From Eubacteriales Family XIII. Incertae Sedis bacterium (GTDB taxonomy: Bacteria; Bacillota; Clostridia; Peptostreptococcales; Anaerovoracaceae): 34,753 nucleotides of DNA. Of the stretch, positions 8,154-16,006 are shown in pieces (within the stretch, counting starts at the first letter, position 1; each line of letters starts with the position of its first letter). A program made the translations under genes and the position numbers. Location: assembly GCA_031257175.1 (NCBI GenBank), contig JAIRPE010000010.1:1-34753 (forward strand), written 5' to 3'. Under the pieces are notes generated by a model that had not been told where the DNA came from, did not search any database, and saw only the letters and a program-made list of their open reading frames with translations.

Positions 8154-9704
8154 TCACCTCATCAACAAGCTGCGACCAGTCATTTCCGTCGGTTGCTCCA
8201 ATCCCATTAAATCCAGCAACGTCGGCGCGATGTCACACAAACTGCCGCCATCCGTCAATTGCGGCGCGTCAGCTCTTATGCACGATAGAGGGACGGGATT
8301 GGTCGTGTGAGCCGTCATTGGCCCTCCGGATTCGTCGAGCATCTGATCCGAGTTGCCATGATCGGCGCTCAGCAACACCTGTCCGCCGTTAGCAAGAACC
8401 GCGTCAACCACTTTGCCGACGCAGACGTCCACAGCCTCAATAGCTTTGACCGCCGCCTCCATGACGCCGGTGTGGCCAACCATGTCCGGATTGGCGAAGT
8501 TCAAGACTATAAGATCGTACTTGCCGCTTTCAATCCGTTTGACTGTTTCATCGGCCACCAAGTACGCACTCATTTCAGGCTGCAGATCGTAAGTCGCCAC
8601 CTTGGGCGAGGGGATAAGGGCACGTTCCTCGCCGGGATAGGGCGTTTCCATCCCGCCGTTGAAAAAGAACGTCACGTGCGCGTATTTTTCCGTTTCCGCG
8701 ATTCTTAGTTGCGTATACCCCAAACGGGACATATACTCACCCAAAGTGTTGCCGAGATGTTCCGGCGGGAACGCCACAAATACGTTGGGCATGGTCGCGT
8801 CATAGCTTGTCATTGTTACATAACACAGATTTTCATATCGCTTCGTCCTCTCGAATCCGTTGAAATCAGGATCTACGAAGCAACGAGTGATCTCCCTTGC
8901 TCTGTCCGGGCGAAAGTTGAAAAACACGACAGAGTCGCCGTCGTTCACGACGACAGGCTGATTTTGGCCGTCGCTCGTTCCGGTTATGCTTCGAGGCATG
9001 ACGAACTCGTCATTTTCCTGTTTTTCGTAAGCGTCAAGGATGGCTGCGGCTGACGTGGCCGCCGACGCGCCGACGCCTAGCGTCATGGCGTCATACGATT
9101 TTTGCACCCGCTCCCAGCGCGTATCCCTGTCCATGGCATAGTACCTGCCGGCTATAGTGGCGATACGACCGACGCCTATCTTTTTAATTTCATCCTCTAA
9201 CTCAGCCAAATACAGATAGGAAGACCTGGGCGGCACGTCGCGCCCGTCCAAAAAGCAATGCACGTATACCCTGTCAAGGTTGTTCTGTCTGGCCATTTCA
9301 AGTAACGCGTAAAGATGCGTGTTGTGGCTATGAACTCCGCCGTCGGACAGCAGACCCATCAAATGCAACGCTCTGCCCGCCCCTTTGGCGTTGTCGTAGG
9401 CTTTGCGCAACGAGGGATTGTCAAAGAAGTCTCCGTCGCGTATCGATTTGGATATGCGCGTGTATTCCTGATATACGATGCGCCCGGCGCCTATATTAAG
9501 GTGGCCGACCTCGGAGTTGCCCATCTGCCCCTCGGGCAAACCCACGTGTTCGCCGCTGGCTTGTATGGTTGTCGTGGGATAGGCGCTAAAGATTTTGTCC
9601 AGATGGGGCTTTCGCGCCGCAGCGATAGCGTTGCCCCGCTTATCGGCGCGAACCCCGAACCCGTCCAAAATTATCAGCATAGTTGGTCTTTTCCCAATAC
9701 TCAT
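8154..9704 (-). CDS. gpmI: 2,3-bisphosphoglycerate-independent phosphoglycerate mutase
   Basis: Interconverts 3- and 2-phosphoglycerate in glycolysis and gluconeogenesis, using Mn and a phosphoserine intermediate; cytoplasmic. The protein is 516 residues, the usual length (about 510). The metal-binding LIILDGFG motif (Asp14) and the catalytic serine in MGNSEVGHLNIGAGR (Ser64) are intact. HSHNTHLYAL, FLDGRD, NFRPDRARE, NPDMVGHTG and LLSADHGNSDQM complete the alkaline-phosphatase-superfamily metal sites. There is no strong ribosome binding site in front of ATG 9704, although homologues begin at this point. Other gap, tpi and pgk genes are not in the window. The flippase gene follows on the same strand. 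Confidence 0.97.
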   Translation of the reverse strand: MSIGKRPTMLIILDGFGVRADKRGNAIAAARKPHLDKIFSAYPTTTIQASGEHVGLPEGQMGNSEVGHLNIGAGRIVYQEYTRISKSIRDGDFFDNPSLRKAYDNAKGAGRALHLMGLLSDGGVHSHNTHLYALLEMARQNNLDRVYVHCFLDGRDVPPRSSYLYLAELEDEIKKIGVGRIATIAGRYYAMDRDTRWERVQKSYDAMTLGVGASAATSAAAILDAYEKQENDEFVMPRSITGTSDGQNQPVVVNDGDSVVFFNFRPDRAREITRCFVDPDFNGFERTKRYENLCYVTMTSYDATMPNVFVAFPPEHLGNTLGEYMSRLGYTQLRIAETEKYAHVTFFFNGGMETPYPGEERALIPSPKVATYDLQPEMSAYLVADETVKRIESGKYDLIVLNFANPDMVGHTGVMEAAVKAIEAVDVCVGKVVDAVLANGGQVLLSADHGNSDQMLDESGGPMTAHTTNPVPLSCIRADAPQLTDGGSLCDIAPTLLDLMGLEQPTEMTGRSLLMR

Positions 9705-9759
9705 ATTTCACGTAGCGGTCGCAATGGCCGCGCTCCTTTCAGGTTCCTCACACTCAATG

Positions 9760-9768
9760 ATTATATCA
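9760..9768 (-). promoter_or_regulatory. Extended -10 promoter for gpmI
   Basis: On the minus strand TGA-TATAAT gives a perfect -10 hexamer with the extended TG element, 56 bp upstream of the gpmI start. No convincing -35 sits 16-18 bp further up, which extended -10 promoters can do without. Confidence 0.55.
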
Positions 9769-9809
9769 CAACGCAAAGAGTTATGATATAGTGTAGGGCA
9801 ATTCCCCCA

Positions 9810-10562
9810 TCACCCCAACCCCCTGCGCCGCATATCCTGCTCGGCCAGCAAGTACGCGAAAGCGTGGCGGCCCCCAGTGACCTCCTTGAGCCTGAGAAGC
9901 AGATCATTGGCCGCGCCCACGTCACCGTTCAAATACAAATAATTCGAGAGACAATAAGTCTCAGTGATGTAATAAAGAGGCGCGCGCTCGTCGCCGCCCG
10001 ACAGCATCCCCTCGTCGATGAAGCCCTCAGGCGTGGCCAGCCCCTTGTAGAGAAGGACTATCTTCTTGTACGACGGCGCCATCGCGGGCGCGGGGGCGTT
10101 CTCGTCCACCTTGCCCAGAACCGCCGCCGCCTCGTCCTTTCGGCCGGCGCGCATGTTGATGAGCCACAGCCAGGCCGTTATCGGCCAGAGCATTTCAGGC
10201 TCGCTTTCCTCGGCTATGGGCAGACAGCGCCCCATCGCTTCGGCGGCGCGGGCGTAATCCTCCAGCAGGCAGCAGGCCACCCCTTGGTAATACCAGTTGT
10301 CAAAGCTGTTCGGCTCCAGCGCGGCCGCCGCCGCCGTGTCCGCGAGCGCCTCCGCGTAACGGCGCAACGAGATGTGCCGCCTCCCGCGGGCCAGCAACAG
10401 CGCGTGGCTCATGGGCGCGTGGGAGAGGCCCATGGAAAACGCCTCCACCGCCTCATAACGCTGCCCCGATTCCGCAAGCTCCAGCCCCAGCTCCAGCCAA
10501 AGCTCCGCGTTTTCGGGGTTTCGGCCCAGTTGTTCCCTCAATGCCGTCAACGTTTTTTCCAT
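9810..10562 (-). CDS. Tetratricopeptide repeat (TPR) protein
   Basis: Soluble 250-residue helical-repeat protein with no signal peptide. ATG at 10562 follows AAAGGA at a good distance. At least three TPR units can be read in the first 125 residues: one with NAELWLELGLELAESGQRYEA, a second around HALLLARGRRHISLRRYAEA, and a third with NSFDNWYYQGVACCLLEDY. Each shows the Trp/Leu-Gly-Tyr-Ala spacing of TPRs. The C-terminal half (YKKIVLLYKGL, YYITETYCLSNYLYLNGDV) is helical and may hold degenerate repeats. TPR proteins are scaffolds for protein contacts; a specific partner cannot be named. It follows the last ABC ATPase of the peptide-uptake locus by 73 bp on the same strand and could be its final gene. 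Confidence 0.8.
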   Translation of the reverse strand: MEKTLTALREQLGRNPENAELWLELGLELAESGQRYEAVEAFSMGLSHAPMSHALLLARGRRHISLRRYAEALADTAAAAALEPNSFDNWYYQGVACCLLEDYARAAEAMGRCLPIAEESEPEMLWPITAWLWLINMRAGRKDEAAAVLGKVDENAPAPAMAPSYKKIVLLYKGLATPEGFIDEGMLSGGDERAPLYYITETYCLSNYLYLNGDVGAANDLLLRLKEVTGGRHAFAYLLAEQDMRRRGLG

Positions 10563-10635
10563 CTGTTCGTCCTTTCTTCGTCATAGCCGACGCCTGTGCG
10601 TCGCCGTCGGCGCGGCGCGCCCGCCGTCCGTCCGA

Positions 10636-11577
10636 TTACAAAAAATGGCAGGAGGCCGAATGCCCCGCCCCCACCTCACGCAGGGCCGGCGCCTCCTCGT
10701 GGCAACGTCCCGCCGCATAGGCGCAACGGGGCGCGAAAGGGCAACCGCCGGCCGACGAGGCGGTAGAGGCCGCTTCGCCGGGCAGTAAGGGAGGCTCCCC
10801 CCTGTCCTCCGGGTCAAGGCTGGGAATAGCCTGCAACAGGGCCTTCGTGTACGGGTGGCGGCTGTCCTGAAACACGTCGCCGCTCGACCCGAACTCCACC
10901 AGACGGCCCAAATACATCACGCCCACCTTGTCGCACAGATACTCTATCACGCTCAAATCGTGGGAAATGAACAAATACGTCAGCCCCAGGCCCTGCCGCA
11001 GGTCGATGAGCAGGTTCAATATCTGCGACTGTATTGACACGTCCAGCGCGGAGACGGCCTCATCCAATATGACCAGCTTGGGGTTGAGGGCCAGGGCGCG
11101 GGCTATGCCCACCCTCTGCCGCTGGCCGCCCGAGAATTCGTGAGGGTAGCGCTTGGCGTAGCGGGCGTCCAGCCCCACCAGCTCCAGCAGCTCCATCACC
11201 CGCCGCTCCCGCTCCTTCCGCGTCCCCAAGCCGTATATGTCCAAAGGCTCCACAAGGGTTCTGAAAACAGTCCTGCGAGGGTTCAGGGAGGCGTATGGGT
11301 CCTGAAAAACCATCTGCGCCTGCCTGAGAAAGTCCCTGCGGCCCTTCTTGGAAAGGCGCGTCACGTCCCGCCCTTCCATCAAAATACGCCCGTCGGTGGG
11401 ACGGCACAGATGCATCACCGTCCTGGCCACAGTGGACTTCCCGCAGCCGCTCTCGCCCACCAGCCCGAAGCTTTCGCCGCCCTCCAGGGAAAAACTCACC
11501 CCGTCCACCGCCTTGACGGTCTTTTTAGACCCTGGGACAGGGAAATATTTTTTAAGCCCGTCAATCTCCAGAAGCAA
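10636..11577 (-). CDS. Oligopeptide ABC transporter ATPase (OppF/DppF family)
   Basis: Second ATPase of the peptide importer, 313 residues. It seems to start with TTG at 11577 behind a G-rich ribosome binding site, overlapping the OppD-like gene by 17 bp, which implies coupled translation. Motifs: Walker A GESGCGKST, Q-loop MVFQDPYASLNP, signature FSGGQRQRVGIARAL, Walker B LVILDEAVSALD (Ala-Val in place of the common Pro-Thr) and the H-loop ISHD. The C-terminal oligopeptide-transporter domain ends in a Cys cluster (GGCPFAPRC...C); related Dpp/Opp ATPases bind an iron-sulfur cluster there. Substrate specificity cannot be read from the ATPase. Confidence 0.93.
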   Translation of the reverse strand: MLLEIDGLKKYFPVPGSKKTVKAVDGVSFSLEGGESFGLVGESGCGKSTVARTVMHLCRPTDGRILMEGRDVTRLSKKGRRDFLRQAQMVFQDPYASLNPRRTVFRTLVEPLDIYGLGTRKERERRVMELLELVGLDARYAKRYPHEFSGGQRQRVGIARALALNPKLVILDEAVSALDVSIQSQILNLLIDLRQGLGLTYLFISHDLSVIEYLCDKVGVMYLGRLVEFGSSGDVFQDSRHPYTKALLQAIPSLDPEDRGEPPLLPGEAASTASSAGGCPFAPRCAYAAGRCHEEAPALREVGAGHSASCHFL

Positions 11578-12592
11578 AGCCCGCCCCCCCTTCCTTCAGG
11601 CAACGGCTGGCGCGCCCCTCGGACAGAGCCGCCAGCTCGGGCTCGCGCTCCAGGCAGCCCTCGTCCGCCTCCCTGCAGCGCGGGGCGAAGCGGCAGCCCG
11701 GCAGCTCGTCCCCCGGGTGGGGGACGGAGCCCTCGATGTAGTTCAGCCTATGGCCGCCCATGCCGATGCGCGGTATGCACTCGAAAAGATGGCGGGTGTA
11801 AGGATGGCGAGGGTGGCGGTAAAGCTCCGCCGCAGGAGCCACCTCCACCAATTGGCCCGCGTACATGACCATCACCCTTTGGCAAACCCTGGCGATAACG
11901 CCTAAATTATGGCTTATGAGAATCACCGCCATGCCGTCCTCCTCGGCCAGCCGTCCGATAAGCCGCAGAATTTGGGCCTGCACGGTCACGTCCAGCGCGG
12001 TGGTGGGCTCGTCGGCTATGAGCAGACGCGGCTTCAGCGCTATGGCCATGACTATCATCACCCGCTGGCGCATCCCCCCTGACAGCTGATGCGGGTAAGA
12101 AGCCATGATTTCGGGGGCGCGAGGCACGCCCACCCGTTCCAGCAGGTCAATGGCCCTTTCACGCCGCTCCTTTTTCCCCATGGACGTGTGGTTGCGGAAA
12201 ACCTCCTCGATCTGATTTCCTATGGTGTAGACGGGGTTCAAGGACGTCATGGGTTCTTGGAAAATCATGGAAATATCCCGCCCGCGCAGTTTGCTCATCG
12301 CCCGACGGCGCAAACGTGACAGATCGCGCCCGTCCATTAAGACCTCGCCGCCGTCAATCCTGCTGTTGTGGGGGGGAAGCAGGCCCATAAGCGCGAAGGA
12401 CAGCACGCTCTTGCCGCTGCCTGACTCGCCCACAAGGCCGACCGTCTCCCCCTTGCCTATCTCAAAGGACACGTCGCGCACGGGTCTGACGAGGCCGCCC
12501 TCCGACCGAAACGAGACGCTAAGGCCGTTCACCTGCAGGAGCGGCGCCGCTCCGCCGTTATTCAGATTGTCCACGGACGTGGGTAGGGTCAC
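11561..12592 (-). CDS. Oligopeptide ABC transporter ATPase (OppD/DppD family)
   Basis: First ATPase of the peptide importer, 343 residues. GTG at 12592 is chosen because GGAGG lies eight bases upstream; the longer reading frame to 12709 would run into the preceding gene. Motifs: Walker [11 protein letters not shown]-loop [12 protein letters not shown], signature [15 protein letters not shown], Walker [13 protein letters not shown] and H-loop ISHN. The C-terminal domain has GCRFAPRC and further cysteines, the cluster seen in DppD-type ATPases. It starts 23 bp after the DUF885-like gene and overlaps the OppF-like gene, so the DUF885 hydrolase is embedded in the transporter operon. Confidence 0.94.
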   Translation of the reverse strand: MTLPTSVDNLNNGGAAPLLQVNGLSVSFRSEGGLVRPVRDVSFEIGKGETVGLVGESGSGKSVLSFALMGLLPPHNSRIDGGEVLMDGRDLSRLRRRAMSKLRGRDISMIFQEPMTSLNPVYTIGNQIEEVFRNHTSMGKKERRERAIDLLERVGVPRAPEIMASYPHQLSGGMRQRVMIVMAIALKPRLLIADEPTTALDVTVQAQILRLIGRLAEEDGMAVILISHNLGVIARVCQRVMVMYAGQLVEVAPAAELYRHPRHPYTRHLFECIPRIGMGGHRLNYIEGSVPHPGDELPGCRFAPRCREADEGCLEREPELAALSEGRASRCLKEGGAGFASGD

Positions 12593-12615
12593 GGTCTTTA
12601 CCTCCAAAATTAACG

Positions 12616-13809
12616 TCAGCGGAATTTCCGCAATGAATTGGCGCTGTGCATGTGGCCATATAAGTAACTTATGAAATCGGGCGCGCGCTCCCGCGCCAGG
12701 CCTCGCCAAACAGCGGCCACTGCCTCGTTCCCGCGCCAGTAGGCCGGCAGGAAGGGCTTGCGCAGCGGGTAGCTCATCAGGCGCAGGCGGGCCTCAGCCC
12801 AAGCCTCCCCCGCGAAGGCCGTTTCCATCATGTAGGCCGCCGTCTCGCCGCCGCTTCGCCCCTCGCCGTGGAGAAGATATGAGGCGGTCAGGGCGGCCTT
12901 GGCCTTTATCCCGTTGTAGACGGCGTTGATTCTGTCGTCCGCGCCGCCGTCCATGCCAATGAAAGACATGGCGTTGTCCGCCAACCCCTCGAACACGGGG
13001 CTGCTGGCGGTGCAGACCACCACCAGGGCCGCGTCCAGGGGCACGAGCCCTTGCGCCAGCAGGGTTTTGCGCGTCTGCAGGTGCGCCATGTGCCCTGGGA
13101 AGGTCTCGTGGCAAATCAAGGCTTTCAGCTCCTCGTAAGTGAAATCCAGGTCGCCGTTGATGTAGACGCTATGCTTGTCGAAGTCGCAATACCCTTGGTA
13201 AGAGACCCCGCGCGCCAGCTCCACGCGGACGTTTATCGGCTCTATGGCCGAAAGGCCCAGCTCCAGGGAGCGGTCCCGCGTCTCGGAAACCAGCCTTTCC
13301 AGCGTCCCGAGCATCTCGTCGGGCGCCACCAGCCGTTCCTTCCGCCAGGCGTCGAAGCGCTCGCGCAGATCCCCCCGATACCCCTTCTCCCCGAGCAATT
13401 CCCCCAGCAGCCTTTTGTCCGCCGCTATCTCCCCGTCGGTGACGGGCGTAGGGTCAACCCGCAGCAAATCGGCCACCCGTTGGACGTATGGCTCGTCATT
13501 GCCGCCCAGCGCCCAGTCGCCCAGTCGGGCCACGGAGAGTATCTGCTCCAGCATGTAGCACTTGCGCGTCTCGTTGCCTATGCCCGTGTAGCCCTCGTAT
13601 ATTTCGAGAAGCAGGGCGCGCAGCTCCCGCCAAGTCCCCCCCGCGCGGTCATGCTTTATGGGCACGAGCGGGGCAGGGGAGAACAGCTCCCCCGCGATGG
13701 GGTCGTCCGACGGGGCTAGGCGCTCGGCGTAAATCTCGTTCATGGAAAGAACCACGTCCACGAAACGTTTGGCCAAGGCGAAATCCTTATCGCAATATGG
13801 GTAATCCAT
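12616..13809 (-). CDS. DUF885-like zinc metallohydrolase, putative peptidase
   Basis: Probable metallopeptidase of 397 residues without a signal peptide, so cytoplasmic. The motif HETFPGH (residues 234-240) matches the HExxPGH signature of the DUF885 family, a gluzincin-like group related to carboxypeptidase Taq and M3 peptidases. A second glutamate in PVFEGLADNA (Glu274) is placed as the third metal ligand would be. DUF885 proteins are usually 500 residues or more; this one is short at the N-terminus, yet ATG 13809 has AAAGGAAA upstream and no sign of a break. Lying between permease and ATPase genes, it probably cleaves the imported peptides. The family call is by motif; an M32-type enzyme is the main alternative. 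Confidence 0.72.
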   Translation of the reverse strand: MDYPYCDKDFALAKRFVDVVLSMNEIYAERLAPSDDPIAGELFSPAPLVPIKHDRAGGTWRELRALLLEIYEGYTGIGNETRKCYMLEQILSVARLGDWALGGNDEPYVQRVADLLRVDPTPVTDGEIAADKRLLGELLGEKGYRGDLRERFDAWRKERLVAPDEMLGTLERLVSETRDRSLELGLSAIEPINVRVELARGVSYQGYCDFDKHSVYINGDLDFTYEELKALICHETFPGHMAHLQTRKTLLAQGLVPLDAALVVVCTASSPVFEGLADNAMSFIGMDGGADDRINAVYNGIKAKAALTASYLLHGEGRSGGETAAYMMETAFAGEAWAEARLRLMSYPLRKPFLPAYWRGNEAVAAVWRGLARERAPDFISYLYGHMHSANSLRKFR

Positions 13810-13941
13810 GACGCCGTTTCCTTTACAATTACAATTTCCTTAACGACCGCAATAGCAATAATCCCCGCCGCGCCGGCCCTCGCGCCCCGCCGCCCGTGCG
13901 CCCAATGCCGCGGCGAACGCCTCGCAGGCTGGCTGGCGGGC

Positions 13942-14898
13942 CTAAAAACGGCCGTTCAGCTTGGGGTCGGTCACGTCGCGTATGCCGTTGCCCAACAGGT
14001 TGAAGCCCAGCACGGTGAGCATTATCGCGAGCCCGGGGAATATGGAGAGGTGGGGCGCGTCCCGCAGGAACTTCAGCCCGAAAGCCATGGTGTTGCCCCA
14101 GCTGGCCTCGGGCGCCTGCACGCCCAGCCCCAGAAAACTCAAGGTGGACTCGCTGATAATGGCGGTGCCCAGTCCCAGCGTTGCCATGACGATAATGGGC
14201 GCGAGGGCGTTGGGCAGTATGTGAAGGAATATAATCCGCATGTCGCCGGCCCCCGTGGTGCGGGCCGCCAGGATATATTCCTCCTCCTTTATGGCCAGCA
14301 CGCTGGAACGCACGGTCCGCGCGTAGGTCGTCCAGTAAATCAGCCCCAAGGCCAGCATGACGTTCCTCGGGCTGGGGCCCAGCGCCGCCACCAGGGCGAT
14401 GGCCAGCAGAATGACGGGGAAGGCCAGGAACACGTCCACCAGCCCCATGATGAGCCTGTCCGCCCAGCCGCCGTAATATCCCGCCAACAGGCCGAGCAGC
14501 ACGCCCAGCGCCGCCGCGAAGCCCACGGCTATGACGCCCACCTGCAACGAGACTATGGAGCCGTAGATAATGCGGCTGAGTAAATCGCGGCCATATTGGT
14601 CGGTGCCCAGGAGATGCTCGGCGCTGGGGGGGCTAAGTCTGTTGCCCATCTGCATCTCGTAGGGGTTGTAAGGGGCGAGACGAGGGGCCAGCAGGGCGGC
14701 CAGCACCACTATGAGGATGAGCGTCCCGCCGATGACAGCCGACTTGCTTCTCAGCATGCGGCGCAGGAAAACCTTGGCGCGGCGCAAAAAGCCCCCCATG
14801 GAGGGGGAATCGCCGAGCCTCTTTTGTTTCCCGTCGCCCGGGCCTGTCGGCAGGCTTGCCCCGCCGCCCGTCTCGCGCCTGTTCTCAGCCGCTTCCAT
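13942..14898 (-). CDS. Oligopeptide ABC transporter permease (OppC/DppC family)
   Basis: Inner permease subunit, 318 residues, ATG at 14898 behind GGAGGACG. A charged N-terminal tail of about 45 residues precedes the first helix. The conserved NPYEMQMGNRLSPPSAEHLLGTDQYGRDLLSRIIYGS block after that helix is diagnostic of OppC/DppC. The EAA loop reads AARTTGAGDMRIIFLHILPNALAPIIV, and the C-terminus NLLGNGIRDVTDPKLNGRF is also typical. It forms the membrane channel with the OppB-like subunit encoded 19 bp upstream. The DUF885 gene follows after a 132-bp gap in which I see no further gene. Confidence 0.95.
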   Translation of the reverse strand: MEAAENRRETGGGASLPTGPGDGKQKRLGDSPSMGGFLRRAKVFLRRMLRSKSAVIGGTLILIVVLAALLAPRLAPYNPYEMQMGNRLSPPSAEHLLGTDQYGRDLLSRIIYGSIVSLQVGVIAVGFAAALGVLLGLLAGYYGGWADRLIMGLVDVFLAFPVILLAIALVAALGPSPRNVMLALGLIYWTTYARTVRSSVLAIKEEEYILAARTTGAGDMRIIFLHILPNALAPIIVMATLGLGTAIISESTLSFLGLGVQAPEASWGNTMAFGLKFLRDAPHLSIFPGLAIMLTVLGFNLLGNGIRDVTDPKLNGRF

Positions 14899-14917
14899 AT
14901 GGCGTCCTCCTGTACTC

Positions 14918-15898
14918 CTATGCCCTGAGTTTTGGGTTTATAACCGCGTAGAGCAGATCCACCAGCAGATTCAGCGTGGCGAAGGCGACCGCCACGCATA
15001 TCACGCCGCCCTGCACCAGGGGGAAATCCCGCTGGAAAATGGCGGTGACTATCACGCGCCCTATGCCGGGCCAGGCGAACACCGTCTCCGTCACTATGGC
15101 CCCGCCCAGCAACGAGCCGAACTGCAGGCCCACCGTAGTCACCACGGGGAGCAGGGCGTTGCGGAACGCGTGCTTCAGCACGACCTTGCCCTCCCTCGTG
15201 CCCTTGGCGCGGGCCGTGCGCACGTAATCGCTGTCCAGCACCTCCAGCATGGTGGAACGTATCATGCGGGATATGAGCGCGGCGCCCATGACCCCCAGCG
15301 AGACGGCGGGCAACAGCAACCTGCGCAGGCTGTCCAGCAGGGGCGCGGCGGAACCCGTAGCGAACAAGGCTCCCACGGCCTCAGCCAGCGGCTCGCCGCG
15401 CCCGAAGGAGGGGAGCCATTGAAGCTTCAGGGAGAAGGCGAGTATGAGCAGCAGCCCTATCCAGAACACGGGCATGGACGTGCCAAGCTGGGCGAAGAAC
15501 ATGCTCACGTAGTCCGCCCAGGAATTCTGCTTGACCGCCGAAAGCACGCCCAGAGGCACGGCCACGACCAAAGAGACGATGATGGCCGCCACCGCCAGTT
15601 CCAAGGTGGCGGGGAAACTGGAGCCTATAATCTCCATGACGGGCTTGTGCTGGACGATGGACTCTCCGAAATTAAGCGTGAATATGTCCCGCAGATACAG
15701 CGCCAGCTGGACGAGGTAACTCTTGTCCAGCCCCAGCCGCGCCCGCGTCCGCGCCAATTCCTCAGGGGTGGCGTCAGTCCCCAGCAACGCCAGCGCGGGG
15801 TCGCCGGGAATCAGGCGTATCAGGAAAAACACGATTATCGTGATTCCCAGAACCACAGGGATTATTTGAAGAATTCTTTTAAAGATGTACTTTGCCAC
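14918..15898 (-). CDS. Oligopeptide ABC transporter permease (OppB/DppB family)
   Basis: Channel-forming permease subunit, 326 residues, with six predicted membrane helices. It begins with GTG at 15898, seven bases after GGGAG. The N-terminal MAKYIFKRILQIIPVVLGITIIVFFLIRLIPGDPA is the standard OppB/DppB opening, with the PGDPA motif intact. The EAA loop reads ARAKGTREGKVVLKHAFRNALLPVVT. It is separated from the binding-protein gene by 108 bp holding a strong hairpin, a common arrangement where the binding protein is made in excess over the membrane subunits. Confidence 0.95.
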   Translation of the reverse strand: MAKYIFKRILQIIPVVLGITIIVFFLIRLIPGDPALALLGTDATPEELARTRARLGLDKSYLVQLALYLRDIFTLNFGESIVQHKPVMEIIGSSFPATLELAVAAIIVSLVVAVPLGVLSAVKQNSWADYVSMFFAQLGTSMPVFWIGLLLILAFSLKLQWLPSFGRGEPLAEAVGALFATGSAAPLLDSLRRLLLPAVSLGVMGAALISRMIRSTMLEVLDSDYVRTARAKGTREGKVVLKHAFRNALLPVVTTVGLQFGSLLGGAIVTETVFAWPGIGRVIVTAIFQRDFPLVQGGVICVAVAFATLNLLVDLLYAVINPKLRA

Positions 15899-15926
15899 AA
15901 TAAGGCTCCCTGTTCAAATGTTGCCC

Positions 15927-15966
15927 GACCGGCGGTCAAGGCGCGAGACGCGTCCGACCGCCGGTC
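15927..15966 (-). promoter_or_regulatory. Strong intercistronic hairpin between binding-protein and permease genes
   Basis: GACCGGCGGTC (15927-15937) and GACCGCCGGTC (15956-15966) are exact reverse complements, an 11-bp GC-rich stem. The 18-nt loop contains its own CGCG-rich complementarity. There is no T-run, so it is more likely a 3'-end-protecting or partial-attenuation structure than a full terminator. It would uncouple the level of the binding protein from the permeases. Confidence 0.6.
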
Positions 15967-16006
15967 AAGCCGATAAGGGGCGCCCGCGCCGTCGCCCCGT
16001 TTGTCC

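Noticed and set aside
10588-10603. CGACGC/GCGTCG hairpin between the OppF-like and TPR genes
   Set aside because: Only six base pairs and no T-run; not enough to call a terminator or attenuator.
14711-15976. 421-residue plus-strand frame opposite the permease genes
   Set aside because: Shadow of the OppB/OppC-like genes; the His/Gln/Arg-rich translation is typical of antisense GC-rich DNA.
15969-15976. GCCGATAA resembling a sigma-28 -10 element
   Set aside because: No TAAA lies 15 bp upstream, and it sits between opp genes on the opposite strand. A similar octamer within the flippase gene (near 7976) also lacks the upstream half.
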